A DNA stretch of 42,031 nt from Geomonas silvestris (GTDB lineage: Bacteria; Desulfobacterota; Desulfuromonadia; Geobacterales; Geobacteraceae), in assembly GCF_014193515.1 (NCBI RefSeq), contig NZ_BLXX01000024.1, forward strand, positions 1-42,031. The letters are read 5' to 3'. A program made the translations under genes and the position numbers. The notes below the pieces were generated by a model. The model ran no database searches. It was not told the DNA's origin and saw nothing but the letters and a program-made list of their open reading frames with translations. Below are positions 24,985 through 31,108 of this stretch, in pieces. How positions within the stretch are numbered: the first letter of the stretch is position 1; each line of letters starts with the position of its first letter.

Positions 24985-25095
24985 CTAGGGGGGGGGAGCA
25001 TCTGCTGGTGTTACTGAGGTTGAGGCATCAAAGATTATGAGTTCCCCATTCGAGCCAGAAGAGAAGGTAACTGGTCCATCTTCTACAGCACTCAT
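24985..25095 (-). CDS. Small ORF between S49 protease and tape measure
   Basis: 36 aa from ATG 25095 with AAGGAG seven bases upstream: MSAVEDGPVTFSSGSNGELI, ending ADAPPP. The three prolines are encoded by nine C in a row (24988–24996 on the plus strand are nine G), a slippage-prone tract right before the TAG. It is in the same phase as the tape-measure gene, with two stops between. Could be a remnant of a decoration or capsid gene lost by deletion. No family recognised. Confidence 0.5.
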   Translation of the reverse strand: MSAVEDGPVTFSSGSNGELIIFDASTSVTPADAPPP

Positions 25096-25117
25096 ACCGT
25101 AGCTCCTTGTCCCGTGT

Positions 25118-26131
25118 TCAGGCACGCCCAAGACTCCTGGCAAAGGCCACCATTGCCTCAACGTATGGGTTAACTTGGGGGCTGGAGGCTACTTGCCTTA
25201 CCGGCAGGGAGCTCGTAACGGTGCGGGGTCTTAATTCCAACATCTTACAAATGGCGATTCGAGATCTTTGGACTAAAGAGGCCGATATCTTCTGGTATTC
25301 ACCCCCATTGCCCTGTTTGCAAAGCTCATCTTTCGTACACATTCCGTCGGCCAAACCAGCCATTATCCCTTGAGAACCAAGGAATTCACGGCCATCTGCC
25401 AATTCGGTCGCTACCTTTTCTGCTGAGAGCTTGAGATTGCGTGCTACGGTATTGATCAAGGCCGTATAGATATGATCTAGCCGCGCTTGGAGGATTTCTT
25501 TGTCAGCGTTGGAGAGGGGAGCGTGTGGGTGCCCTGTTCCTTTATAACGGCCGGCGGTGAGCACGGAGGTTTTTACTCCAGAGTTTGCTTCCCTGGCCGA
25601 AAGATCGCGGTGTCTGGTAATGACCCCGATAGAACCAATGTTAGCCGCCTCGCTGGATACAAAGCGTTTCTCGGCTGCCGAGGAGATTAGGTAGGCAGCT
25701 GAGGACATTTGGCCATCAGTCCAAGCAGTGGTGGGCTTCTCACCGCGGCTACGGAAAATGAATTCTGCGAGCTCGAAGGTGCCAGGAGCGGCTCCCCCTG
25801 GAGAGTCGATATGCAGCAAGATCTTTTCGACGCGCGGGTCGTAAAGAGCTTCCCGAAACCGCAACTGGATCGCCTCCGCCGAAGTCGCTCCTAATATTCT
25901 CCCAAATAGGTTCATGCGCGGGATGATCAGACCATGCACGGGGATAATGGCCGTCCCATTTACTACCTCATACAGCTTGTCGCCGCTAAAGAGTTGCTTG
26001 CCGGTGTGGGATATTACGGCATTGCTTTCGAAACCATCGCCATCTAAAAACGATGAATAGGCCGACAGTATCTCATCAAGCAGGTACGGTGAAATCATCC
26101 ACGGCCCGCGCAGCACACTGTTGAAGTTCAT
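25118..26131 (-). CDS. S49 (SppA-like) peptidase, phage prohead-protease type
   Basis: 337 aa from ATG 26131 (AAAGGAG upstream). LLHIDSPGGAAPGTFE at 105–120 and DGQMSSAAYLISSAAEK with predicted nucleophile S144; K197 in AGRYKGTG is the predicted general base. This is the lambda gpC / protease-IV fold used for capsid maturation. Normally portal lies before and decoration/capsid genes after it; here the tape measure follows at once, so the capsid genes are absent. It has no signal peptide. Residues 290–337 are unmatched. Confidence 0.85.
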   Translation of the reverse strand: MNFNSVLRGPWMISPYLLDEILSAYSSFLDGDGFESNAVISHTGKQLFSGDKLYEVVNGTAIIPVHGLIIPRMNLFGRILGATSAEAIQLRFREALYDPRVEKILLHIDSPGGAAPGTFELAEFIFRSRGEKPTTAWTDGQMSSAAYLISSAAEKRFVSSEAANIGSIGVITRHRDLSAREANSGVKTSVLTAGRYKGTGHPHAPLSNADKEILQARLDHIYTALINTVARNLKLSAEKVATELADGREFLGSQGIMAGLADGMCTKDELCKQGNGGEYQKISASLVQRSRIAICKMLELRPRTVTSSLPVRQVASSPQVNPYVEAMVAFARSLGRA

Positions 26132-26154
26132 TCGGTGACTCCTTTGCTAGGATT

Positions 26155-26314
26155 CCCCTCCTTAGAGGCACATAGCCCGGGTCTCGGAGGGGACTTAGCC
26201 CCTGGACCGCCATTGGAGCGCTCCCCTATAAGGGAGCCTCATGATCCCTATGGCGTTCCTCTTCTCGGGATTCATGAGCAGCATCCCTCTCTATCTGGAA
26301 GAGTAGAGAGGGAT
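26155..26314 (-). other. Structured intergenic region with four hairpins
   Basis: Hairpins: ATCCCTCTCTA/TAGAGAGGGAT (26283–26293 with 26304–26314, perfect 11 bp); CTCATGATCCC (26238–26248) with GGGATTCATGAG (26268–26279, one bulge); GCTCCC/GGGAGC (26220–26225 with 26232–26237); AGGGG/CCCCT (26188–26192 with 26199–26203). The last competes with CCCCTCC/GGAGGGG (26155–26161 with 26186–26192). All lie between the 110-aa gene and the S49 gene start, so they would sit in the 5' leader of the protease message. A 29-codon ORF inside (MLLMNPEKRN) is weak. Confidence 0.45.
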
Positions 26315-26330
26315 ACAGGAAAGCATATTG

Positions 26331-26663
26331 CTAAAGGCCCAGGAGTTCCTTTTTAGCGCTGGCTTTAGTCCGCGCTACATCCTGCCGAACGTTGGCGGCC
26401 TGCGTCCTAAGCCCTTTTGCCTGGTTTTCAAGCTCAGCCGCCTGAGATTCAAGATCCCCCGCATCAGAAAGCATTTCATCGCCATCCAGCACCTCAATTG
26501 CGTCACTGGCGAGAAACGCTCTGGCAGTGACCAAGTCAAGGGTGACGATATCCCCCGGCTTTAACGCAGGCTTCCTGAAATCATTGGAAGTCTGAATAAC
26601 ACCGTTGATGATCCTGTATTGCTTTTCGCTGCTCTGCATGTCTTGACTATTGGCTTGTTCCAT
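26331..26663 (-). CDS. Unknown element protein with coiled-coil end
   Basis: 110 aa from ATG 26663 with a GGGGGG purine run upstream. The middle PALKPGDIVTLDLVTARAFL looks like a small beta-domain, and about residues 68–105 (LESQAAELENQAKGLRTQA) form a coiled coil. Similar short proteins occur before portal or head genes in phages, but I cannot name a family. Confidence 0.6.
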   Translation of the reverse strand: MEQANSQDMQSSEKQYRIINGVIQTSNDFRKPALKPGDIVTLDLVTARAFLASDAIEVLDGDEMLSDAGDLESQAAELENQAKGLRTQAANVRQDVARTKASAKKELLGL

Positions 26664-26691
26664 TGCCCCCCCTATTTAGCTTTGGCGTAAA

Positions 26692-27270
26692 CTATTTGAA
26701 GTATTCCTGAGAGAGCTGATCCTTGAACGGAGCCAACTGGTCAAGATGAACACCCGCGCCGAGGGTCCGGAGACGCTCCATGAAATCAGTTATGGTCGGT
26801 GTTACGCCATAACCATGTCCAAAGGCCTCAAGGTAGGCGGCATAGGTTCTCCGAAGAGCCGGGGCAAGTTTCCCGGCCTCAATTGCCATGACCAGGTGGT
26901 ATGCGCTCTCTTTTAACCTCTGGACACGCTCCCGATCCCCGGACTCAGTCGTAGTAGCGGACTGGATATTTGCGGCCAAGACTTGAATTGCGGCGGCCAT
27001 CGTTTTCTTTCTCTCCCTGAGCATTTCTAGCGTTGCCTGTATCTCGTTATGGTCTCCTTCGGAGATTTCCCCGCGGGCATACTGCGTTATTGCGGAGCTC
27101 GCTCTGGTTTCAACCTCAGAGATTTCAGCCTCGAGGTCTGCAAGCTTAGAAGCGAAGTCGCCTTTTCTTGAAAAAAGAGATTCGCGACTTTCCATGGTTT
27201 GGGACAGCTTTTTCTGGGCCTCAGCAAGATCCACCTTTGCCTGGGCCAGTTCACGCTTCTTTTCGTTCAT
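26692..27270 (-). CDS. Unknown coiled-coil protein
   Basis: 192 aa from ATG 27270; AAGGAG lies eight bases before it, so the longer frame back to 27342 is not used. Residues 1–110 are almost entirely coiled coil (KKRELAQAKVDLAEAQKKLS; FASKLADLEAEISEVETRAS). The C-terminal half is more globular (FGHGYGVTPTITDFMERL). Family not recognised; it could be a scaffold or a DNA-binding accessory. Confidence 0.65.
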   Translation of the reverse strand: MNEKKRELAQAKVDLAEAQKKLSQTMESRESLFSRKGDFASKLADLEAEISEVETRASSAITQYARGEISEGDHNEIQATLEMLRERKKTMAAAIQVLAANIQSATTTESGDRERVQRLKESAYHLVMAIEAGKLAPALRRTYAAYLEAFGHGYGVTPTITDFMERLRTLGAGVHLDQLAPFKDQLSQEYFK

Positions 27271-27295
27271 GAGAGAGGCTCCTTGTGAGATCTTG

Positions 27296-27451
27296 TTATT
27301 TCTCGGTAGCAGTTTTGCCAGCCTGGCGTTCCTCTTGCGCAAGCCTTGCGCGCAGCGCTTTCAGCTTTTCGATGTGTCTCTGAAAGGACTCAATCTCAAG
27401 ATCAAGTTCTCTGGTGGAGGTCAAATTGGGAAGAGAGGTGATAATTGCCAT
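27296..27451 (-). CDS. Small coiled-coil protein
   Basis: 51 aa from ATG 27451 with AAGGAG seven bases upstream; MAIITSLPNLTSTRELDLEI then a charged helix (FQRHIEKLKALRARLAQEER) and a basic tail. Starts the group of two coiled-coil genes and ends 25 bases before the next start. No family recognised. Confidence 0.55.
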   Translation of the reverse strand: MAIITSLPNLTSTRELDLEIESFQRHIEKLKALRARLAQEERQAGKTATEK

Positions 27452-27526
27452 CGCATTTCTCCTTAGAAGGATTTTGTTTAGCTTTTGAAGTAAGATACTG
27501 ATTTTCGCGAAAAAAAGAAGACTGCC

Positions 27527-27558
27527 TATCCCGGCATAACCCGAGTTGTGCCGGGATA
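27527..27558 (-). terminator. Hairpin, probable terminator or attenuator
   Basis: TATCCCGGCA (27527–27536) pairs perfectly with 27549–27558 around 12 bases. On the minus strand a run of seven T follows about ten bases after the stem. A palindrome TTTTCGCGAAAA is at 27502–27513. It lies between the 238-aa gene and the 51-aa gene. A half-copy of the arm sequence lies just upstream (CAACCCAAGTTAT). Confidence 0.5.
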
Positions 27559-27585
27559 ACTTGGGTTGTGCTAAGCATGGCATAA

Positions 27586-28302
27586 CTACCCGAGGAGCGC
27601 TGTCTCGCGCTTTCTGCCTTTTATCATGTGAGCCAAGCCACGTTCCAGGTAGACCTTTTTCACAACGGTTAGGATCACCCCCCTCGCAGAGCTGGGCTCA
27701 CCTTGTCTCAGGTAGGGGAGATTTAAATAAGGAAACTTACCGTCATCATTGGAGAAATTTTCTATTTGGTTCACCATGCTTAAATGGTCAATGCTTTGAT
27801 CTACAGTTAGCTTCCAGTCAACAAGAAGTTCAATGTTCTTTTTGAAGTTGTCGAGAGAAACATATCTAGCTTTAGCCGCACTCTTCGCCCTGTCTTTATC
27901 ACTATTTTTTTGGTACTGAGTTAATAGATTTGTGATATTTGCCGGAATGATAGTTTTTAAGAAAACATCAAAAGCAATATCCAATTCCAACAGGAGCATT
28001 CCAAGCCTTAGCACCTCTTCAGTAGCATCTGCATCAAAGACACCAGAAGTTACGGAAAGCACTTTGCCGTATTGGTTTATAATGTTAATCACCGGAGCTT
28101 GGAGCACCTCGCTGGGGCCTAGACATGGAATAGCAGCGGCTCTGCTTTCGATAAGGCCCTTAACCCGAGAAAGTAAAGAGGTGCTACTTGGTGTTCCATG
28201 TAGAATCTGACGCCACAAATAGTCGACCTCCTCCAGCTTTTGACCAACACCCACAGAACCAGGGCTAGAAAGCGCTTCCATTTCGTCCAAATCCTGAAAC
28301 AT
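27586..28302 (-). CDS. Unknown element protein
   Basis: 238 aa from ATG 28302 (GAGGGGG nine bases upstream; the adjacent in-frame GTG 28305 is an alternative). Mostly helical: LEEVDYLWRQILHG, EEVLRLGMLLLELDIAFDVF and a basic C-terminal end (MIKGRKRETALLG). No catalytic motif seen. The frame stays open upstream without a good start, across the end of the 96-aa gene, so a fusion by frameshift cannot be excluded. Confidence 0.6.
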   Translation of the reverse strand: MFQDLDEMEALSSPGSVGVGQKLEEVDYLWRQILHGTPSSTSLLSRVKGLIESRAAAIPCLGPSEVLQAPVINIINQYGKVLSVTSGVFDADATEEVLRLGMLLLELDIAFDVFLKTIIPANITNLLTQYQKNSDKDRAKSAAKARYVSLDNFKKNIELLVDWKLTVDQSIDHLSMVNQIENFSNDDGKFPYLNLPYLRQGEPSSARGVILTVVKKVYLERGLAHMIKGRKRETALLG

Positions 28303-28340
28303 CACCAGAGCCCCCTCGCGTTTCTCAAGACGGTATGCGC

Positions 28341-28631
28341 CTAAAAACCTGAGGCTCCGGAATAGGGAGCAGATGGGACCAAAGCCTTGAGGCTGCGGTG
28401 CTTGGAGTAGTGATTGGGGTAGCGGTCCATTAGAAAATCTTCGGTCAACCTCAAATCGAATTGGAAAACAGCACTTATAAAAATGTACAGCGCGGCTATG
28501 CCCTTTTTTGCGACGTTGGCAGCTGACTGCTCAATGGTAGAAACTCGCTCGTTGTATGTTAGGGACTCACACATTTTTGCGATTTCATCCAGGCAAGCTG
28601 CCAGATCCTCTTTTCTGTTTAAAAATTGCAT
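28341..28631 (-). CDS. Unknown small element protein
   Basis: 96 aa from ATG 28631; AGGAGG lies seven bases before it. MQFLNRKEDLAACLDEIAKM, then a hydrophobic helix (AALYIFISAVFQFDL). It may be a membrane- or repressor-associated helper; no family recognised. Its tail lies in another frame over the open upstream part of the 238-aa gene. Confidence 0.6.
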   Translation of the reverse strand: MQFLNRKEDLAACLDEIAKMCESLTYNERVSTIEQSAANVAKKGIAALYIFISAVFQFDLRLTEDFLMDRYPNHYSKHRSLKALVPSAPYSGASGF

Positions 28632-28702
28632 GAATAATCCTCCTGTGAGGTATAAGCCTTGGAGCCCCGGTTTTTTTCAAGACAACACATAGTCCAAAAC
28701 GC

Positions 28703-28879
28703 CTATGCCGTAAACTTAGGGACCCGCCGAGCGGCGATATCGCGCAGCTTCACCAGGTGCGGCTCAAATGGCGATTCCATAAGGGCCTGCTCCATAACGT
28801 CAAGAACGGTTTGAGGCTCCAGTTTCCGAACCAGTACAAGAATTGCACGCTCCTGGCTGTTTAATTCTCCCCATGTCAT
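28703..28879 (-). CDS. Small helical protein of unknown function
   Basis: 58 aa from ATG 28879 to TAG 28703–28705; AAGGAG seven bases upstream. MTWGELNSQERAILVLVRKL, then VLDVMEQALMESP and a basic end (ARRVPKFTA). Second gene of the early leftward transcript after the Xis-like gene. No family recognised. Confidence 0.6.
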   Translation of the reverse strand: MTWGELNSQERAILVLVRKLEPQTVLDVMEQALMESPFEPHLVKLRDIAARRVPKFTA

Positions 28880-28924
28880 TTACATTCTCCTTAAAGTGGG
28901 TTGCTGGTAACGATTTCCCGACAT

Positions 28925-29185
28925 CTAGCCCTTACGTACTGCAGCCTCACTAGTGCTCTGGTGTTCGGTCTGGGCAGCGATCCAATTCATGACAGAAGAG
29001 AGTTTGTATCGAACACTTGCCCCCACCTTGATAAAGGGAGGAGCTGGTGCGCCGGTGAGCCTTGCACGGTTGAGAGTGTTCACTTTCTGGCCTATGATAT
29101 TCGCCACCTGTTGAACCGTTAGGAGCCGGTCCGCCGTTTGAAGGGACTGGCAGTCACCTGTACCTAAGTACCTCTCTTGAGCCAT
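28925..29185 (-). CDS. Excisionase/AlpA-like helix-turn-helix protein
   Basis: 86 aa from ATG 29185 (GGAGG six bases upstream; the open frame to 29218 has no site). TVQQVANIIGQKVNTLNRARL and PPFIKVGASVRYKLSSVMNWI form the HTH_17 fold used by Xis and Cox-type proteins. First gene of the leftward early operon, divergent from the CI-like gene, with operators between them. Probable directionality factor for the integrase. Confidence 0.8.
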   Translation of the reverse strand: MAQERYLGTGDCQSLQTADRLLTVQQVANIIGQKVNTLNRARLTGAPAPPFIKVGASVRYKLSSVMNWIAAQTEHQSTSEAAVRKG

Positions 29186-29229
29186 AGTTTCCTCCCTGTT
29201 CACGCAAAGTATTTGCACAGCCTTTTAGT

Positions 29230-29259
29230 ATTATACTGTTGTATGGCATTGCATGTTAT
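29230..29259 (-). promoter_or_regulatory. Leftward early promoter of the element
   Basis: On the minus strand -10 TATAAT (29235–29230) and -35 ATAACA (29259–29254, four of six matches), 18-base spacing. The two ATAC..GT.GTAT operators overlap the -10 box and the -35 box, as expected for repression. Confidence 0.55.
29233..29244. promoter_or_regulatory. Repressor operator, site 1
   Basis: ATACTGTTGTAT; near-palindrome matching site 2 at 11 of 12 bases. Confidence 0.5.
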
Positions 29260-29269
29260 ACAGTTGTAT
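29258..29269. promoter_or_regulatory. Repressor operator, site 2
   Basis: ATACAGTTGTAT, a perfect ATACA/TGTAT palindrome around GT, 25 bases from site 1 centre to centre. Binding by the CI-like protein at 29307 is inferred from position. Confidence 0.5.
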
Positions 29270-29306
29270 GGTAGGTGTCAATAAAATAATTGGCAGGAGG
29301 CCCTCT

Positions 29307-29735
29307 ATGGGGAAGACCTATCCTCGAGTTGTAGAATTGCTGAGGAGGGAGTTTGAAGATAAAGGGGTTACAAAGTATTTGTTTTGCAAGAAAACGGGGA
29401 TAAATCCAACGAGCGTGGAAAGGTATCTGCACGGCATTTCTGAGCCGTCTCAGGTGAGCCTTGAAAAACTTGCCACTTATTTTGAAACCTCAGTAGCGTG
29501 GTTAAGGGGGGATGATGAGGATAAATGTTGGCTTTCTGAAGAGGAGTCTCGTGAACTTGTCGAAGACATACTGCTGAGGACCTTCCGGCAAGAAAATCCC
29601 AGGAAAAAGGGCGAGTCGGAAGCTGAATATGAGAAAAGAGTTGCCGCTCTTGGGGAAGAAAAAAAAGTGTTTTGGTCAAATATATATGAAGAAGCCGTCA
29701 GAATGAGGCGGGCAAAAAAAGCCTCTGAATCGTAG
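29307..29735 (+). CDS. CI-like XRE-family repressor
   Basis: 142 aa from ATG 29307 (AGGAGG six bases upstream; upstream in-frame ATGs lack a site). HTH at about residues 21–55: GVTKYLFCKKTGINPTSVERYLHG, followed by LEKLATYFETSVAWLRGDD, the standard XRE pattern. The C-terminal part is a charged helix (SEAEYEKRVAALGEEKKV), without the LexA-type protease residues, so induction must differ from lambda. Divergent from the Xis-like gene across the operators; its 3' end meets the integrase tail-to-tail after 8 bases. Confidence 0.82.
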   Translation: MGKTYPRVVELLRREFEDKGVTKYLFCKKTGINPTSVERYLHGISEPSQVSLEKLATYFETSVAWLRGDDEDKCWLSEEESRELVEDILLRTFRQENPRKKGESEAEYEKRVAALGEEKKVFWSNIYEEAVRMRRAKKASES

Positions 29736-29743
29736 CAGGTCTC

Positions 29744-30970
29744 TTAAGTGACATTTTCCCGGCTAATGCCAATTCCAACCTCGGCCAGTTCCATGATTTT
29801 GTTCACCACTTTTTGCGTTGGTTCTCTGAGCCTTTCCGGCGTCATCATAATGTAACCGCCGGTAACGTCGTTTCCTAGGCTATGGTTTAGCAAGGCCTTC
29901 AGAGCATAGTGCGAGATATCGAGGGACTCGGCGACTGTGATGAATGTTCGCCGCAAGTCGTGGAAACAGAAGTTGACCCCGCTCGCCTGGATTATGTCGC
30001 GCTTCCAGGGGTCTGGATTGGTGATGTGGGGATTCATCCCGCGGCCCGGGAAAATGAACTCGCTTTCCCATCCAGCCGCAAGGCGCTTCACCAGGAGCTG
30101 GTGCAGCTGCTTTGACATGGGCATGGTAACCTGGTCATCTTCCGGCTTCTCCCCGCGCTTCTTCTCTGGGGTAAAGGTGAAGGTCTTGTTCTGCAGGTCC
30201 AGATCTGACCATTTGAGCACTGACGCCTCGCCGCGACGAAGGCCTGTGTAAAGCAGCAGAAGGATGAAGTCACGCCCCTTCGGGTTATCGTACTCGTCGA
30301 CGGCCTTGTACCAGGCGGGGAAGTCCTCCGGGGTTATGTAGGTCTTGCGCCGGGTCTTCTTAGTCCATCCCCGGCCGCGGATCTCCTTTACCGCGTCAAC
30401 AGGATTGAAGGTGATTACACCCGGGTACAGTGCTATCCCGAAACGGAAAAGCCCCTTCAGAAGCTTGATAGCATTGGCGCCCTGCACCGATCCACTCCTC
30501 TTTTCGATCCTCCCCAGGCGCTCGATCACCATCGTCCCGGTGATAGTGTCCGCCGGTAGTGTCAGCCAGTCCTTAAAATGGTTGTTGATCCACGCTTCGT
30601 ACTGGTAAGCGGTGGATTTTGCCACGGGCGTCTTCCGGGCGCTTAAATATTGACTGTACAGGTCTTTTACGGTTATGATCTGCCGCTGTATCTGGGCCTT
30701 CGGATGTGGGTTTTCCCCCTTGTCGAGGCGCTGCAGATATTCCTTGGCGGTGCTCCTGGCTTGGTCCGGAGTGAAAGTGCCGTAACGGCCAATAGGGATG
30801 AAGGGCTTTTTTCCGGTACCGCGCATGGTTGCGCGGACAAAGAAGGTCAATGCTTCCTTGGTCGCACGAACGCCAAAGCCCTTGAGCTCCGTGTCGTGGT
30901 AGTCGACCTGCCCGGATCCTGGGAGAGTGATCCCCGACAGGTTCGCTTTGGTGATCTTCAGTTGCGGCAT
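29744..30970 (-). CDS. Tyrosine integrase, P4 type
   Basis: 408 aa from ATG 30970 (GGGGAG eight bases before; an in-frame GTG at 30979 is less well placed). The N-terminal DUF4102-like arm-binding domain (DTELKGFGVRATKEALTFFV) is followed by a core-binding part and the catalytic domain with R245 (TGLRRGE), H337-x-x-R340 (HDLRRTF), H363 (LNHSLG) and Y373 (GGYIMMTPERL). All catalytic residues are present, so it should be active. It lies 156 bases from attR, the usual place. Target: 5' end of smc. Confidence 0.93.
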   Translation of the reverse strand: MPQLKITKANLSGITLPGSGQVDYHDTELKGFGVRATKEALTFFVRATMRGTGKKPFIPIGRYGTFTPDQARSTAKEYLQRLDKGENPHPKAQIQRQIITVKDLYSQYLSARKTPVAKSTAYQYEAWINNHFKDWLTLPADTITGTMVIERLGRIEKRSGSVQGANAIKLLKGLFRFGIALYPGVITFNPVDAVKEIRGRGWTKKTRRKTYITPEDFPAWYKAVDEYDNPKGRDFILLLLYTGLRRGEASVLKWSDLDLQNKTFTFTPEKKRGEKPEDDQVTMPMSKQLHQLLVKRLAAGWESEFIFPGRGMNPHITNPDPWKRDIIQASGVNFCFHDLRRTFITVAESLDISHYALKALLNHSLGNDVTGGYIMMTPERLREPTQKVVNKIMELAEVGIGISRENVT

Positions 30971-30986
30971 GAGTGGCACTCCCCTG

Positions 30987-31021
30987 TAGTGTCCAGCGTA
31001 GAGGCTTCATAGTGTCAAGCG
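30987..31021 (+). other. Candidate integrase arm-type sites, right
   Basis: TAGTGTCCAGCG (30987–30998) and TAGTGTCAAGCG (31010–31021) are direct repeats 23 bases apart; TAGTGTCA recurs at 15608–15615. The second copy overlaps the predicted -35 of the regenerated smc promoter, so integrase binding could influence smc transcription. Confidence 0.4.
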
Positions 31022-31039
31022 TGTGCGAATTTCTATACC
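31012..31039 (+). promoter_or_regulatory. Element-supplied candidate promoter for smc
   Basis: GTGTCA (31012–31017) and TATACC (31034–31039) with 16-base spacing, each four of six matches to the sigma-70 consensus. It lies inside the element, 25 bases before the leader ORF. Strength is unknown. Confidence 0.4.
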
Positions 31040-31063
31040 ACTGCATCACCAAGGAGTCAACGA

Positions 31064-31108
31064 ATGTGTAGGAGTTTAGCGCTCCTATCCATCGCAAGCA
31101 TACTGTGA
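31064..31108 (+). CDS. 14-codon leader ORF coupled to smc
   Basis: ATG 31064 to TGA 31106–31108: MCRSLALLSIASIL. AAGGAG (31051–31056) is seven bases upstream, a near-ideal site, whereas the smc GTG at 31105 has none of its own. The TGA overlaps that GTG (GTGA), so ribosomes that finish the leader can re-initiate on smc. The ORF lies entirely in element DNA except for its overlap with the smc start. I know of no homologue; its role as a coupling device is inferred from arrangement. Confidence 0.65.
   Translation: MCRSLALLSIASIL

Noticed and set aside
26230..26330. 29-codon ORF starting MLLMNPEKRN within the structured region
   Set aside because: The start overlaps hairpin stems and the purine-rich site is weak; it cannot be supported as a gene.
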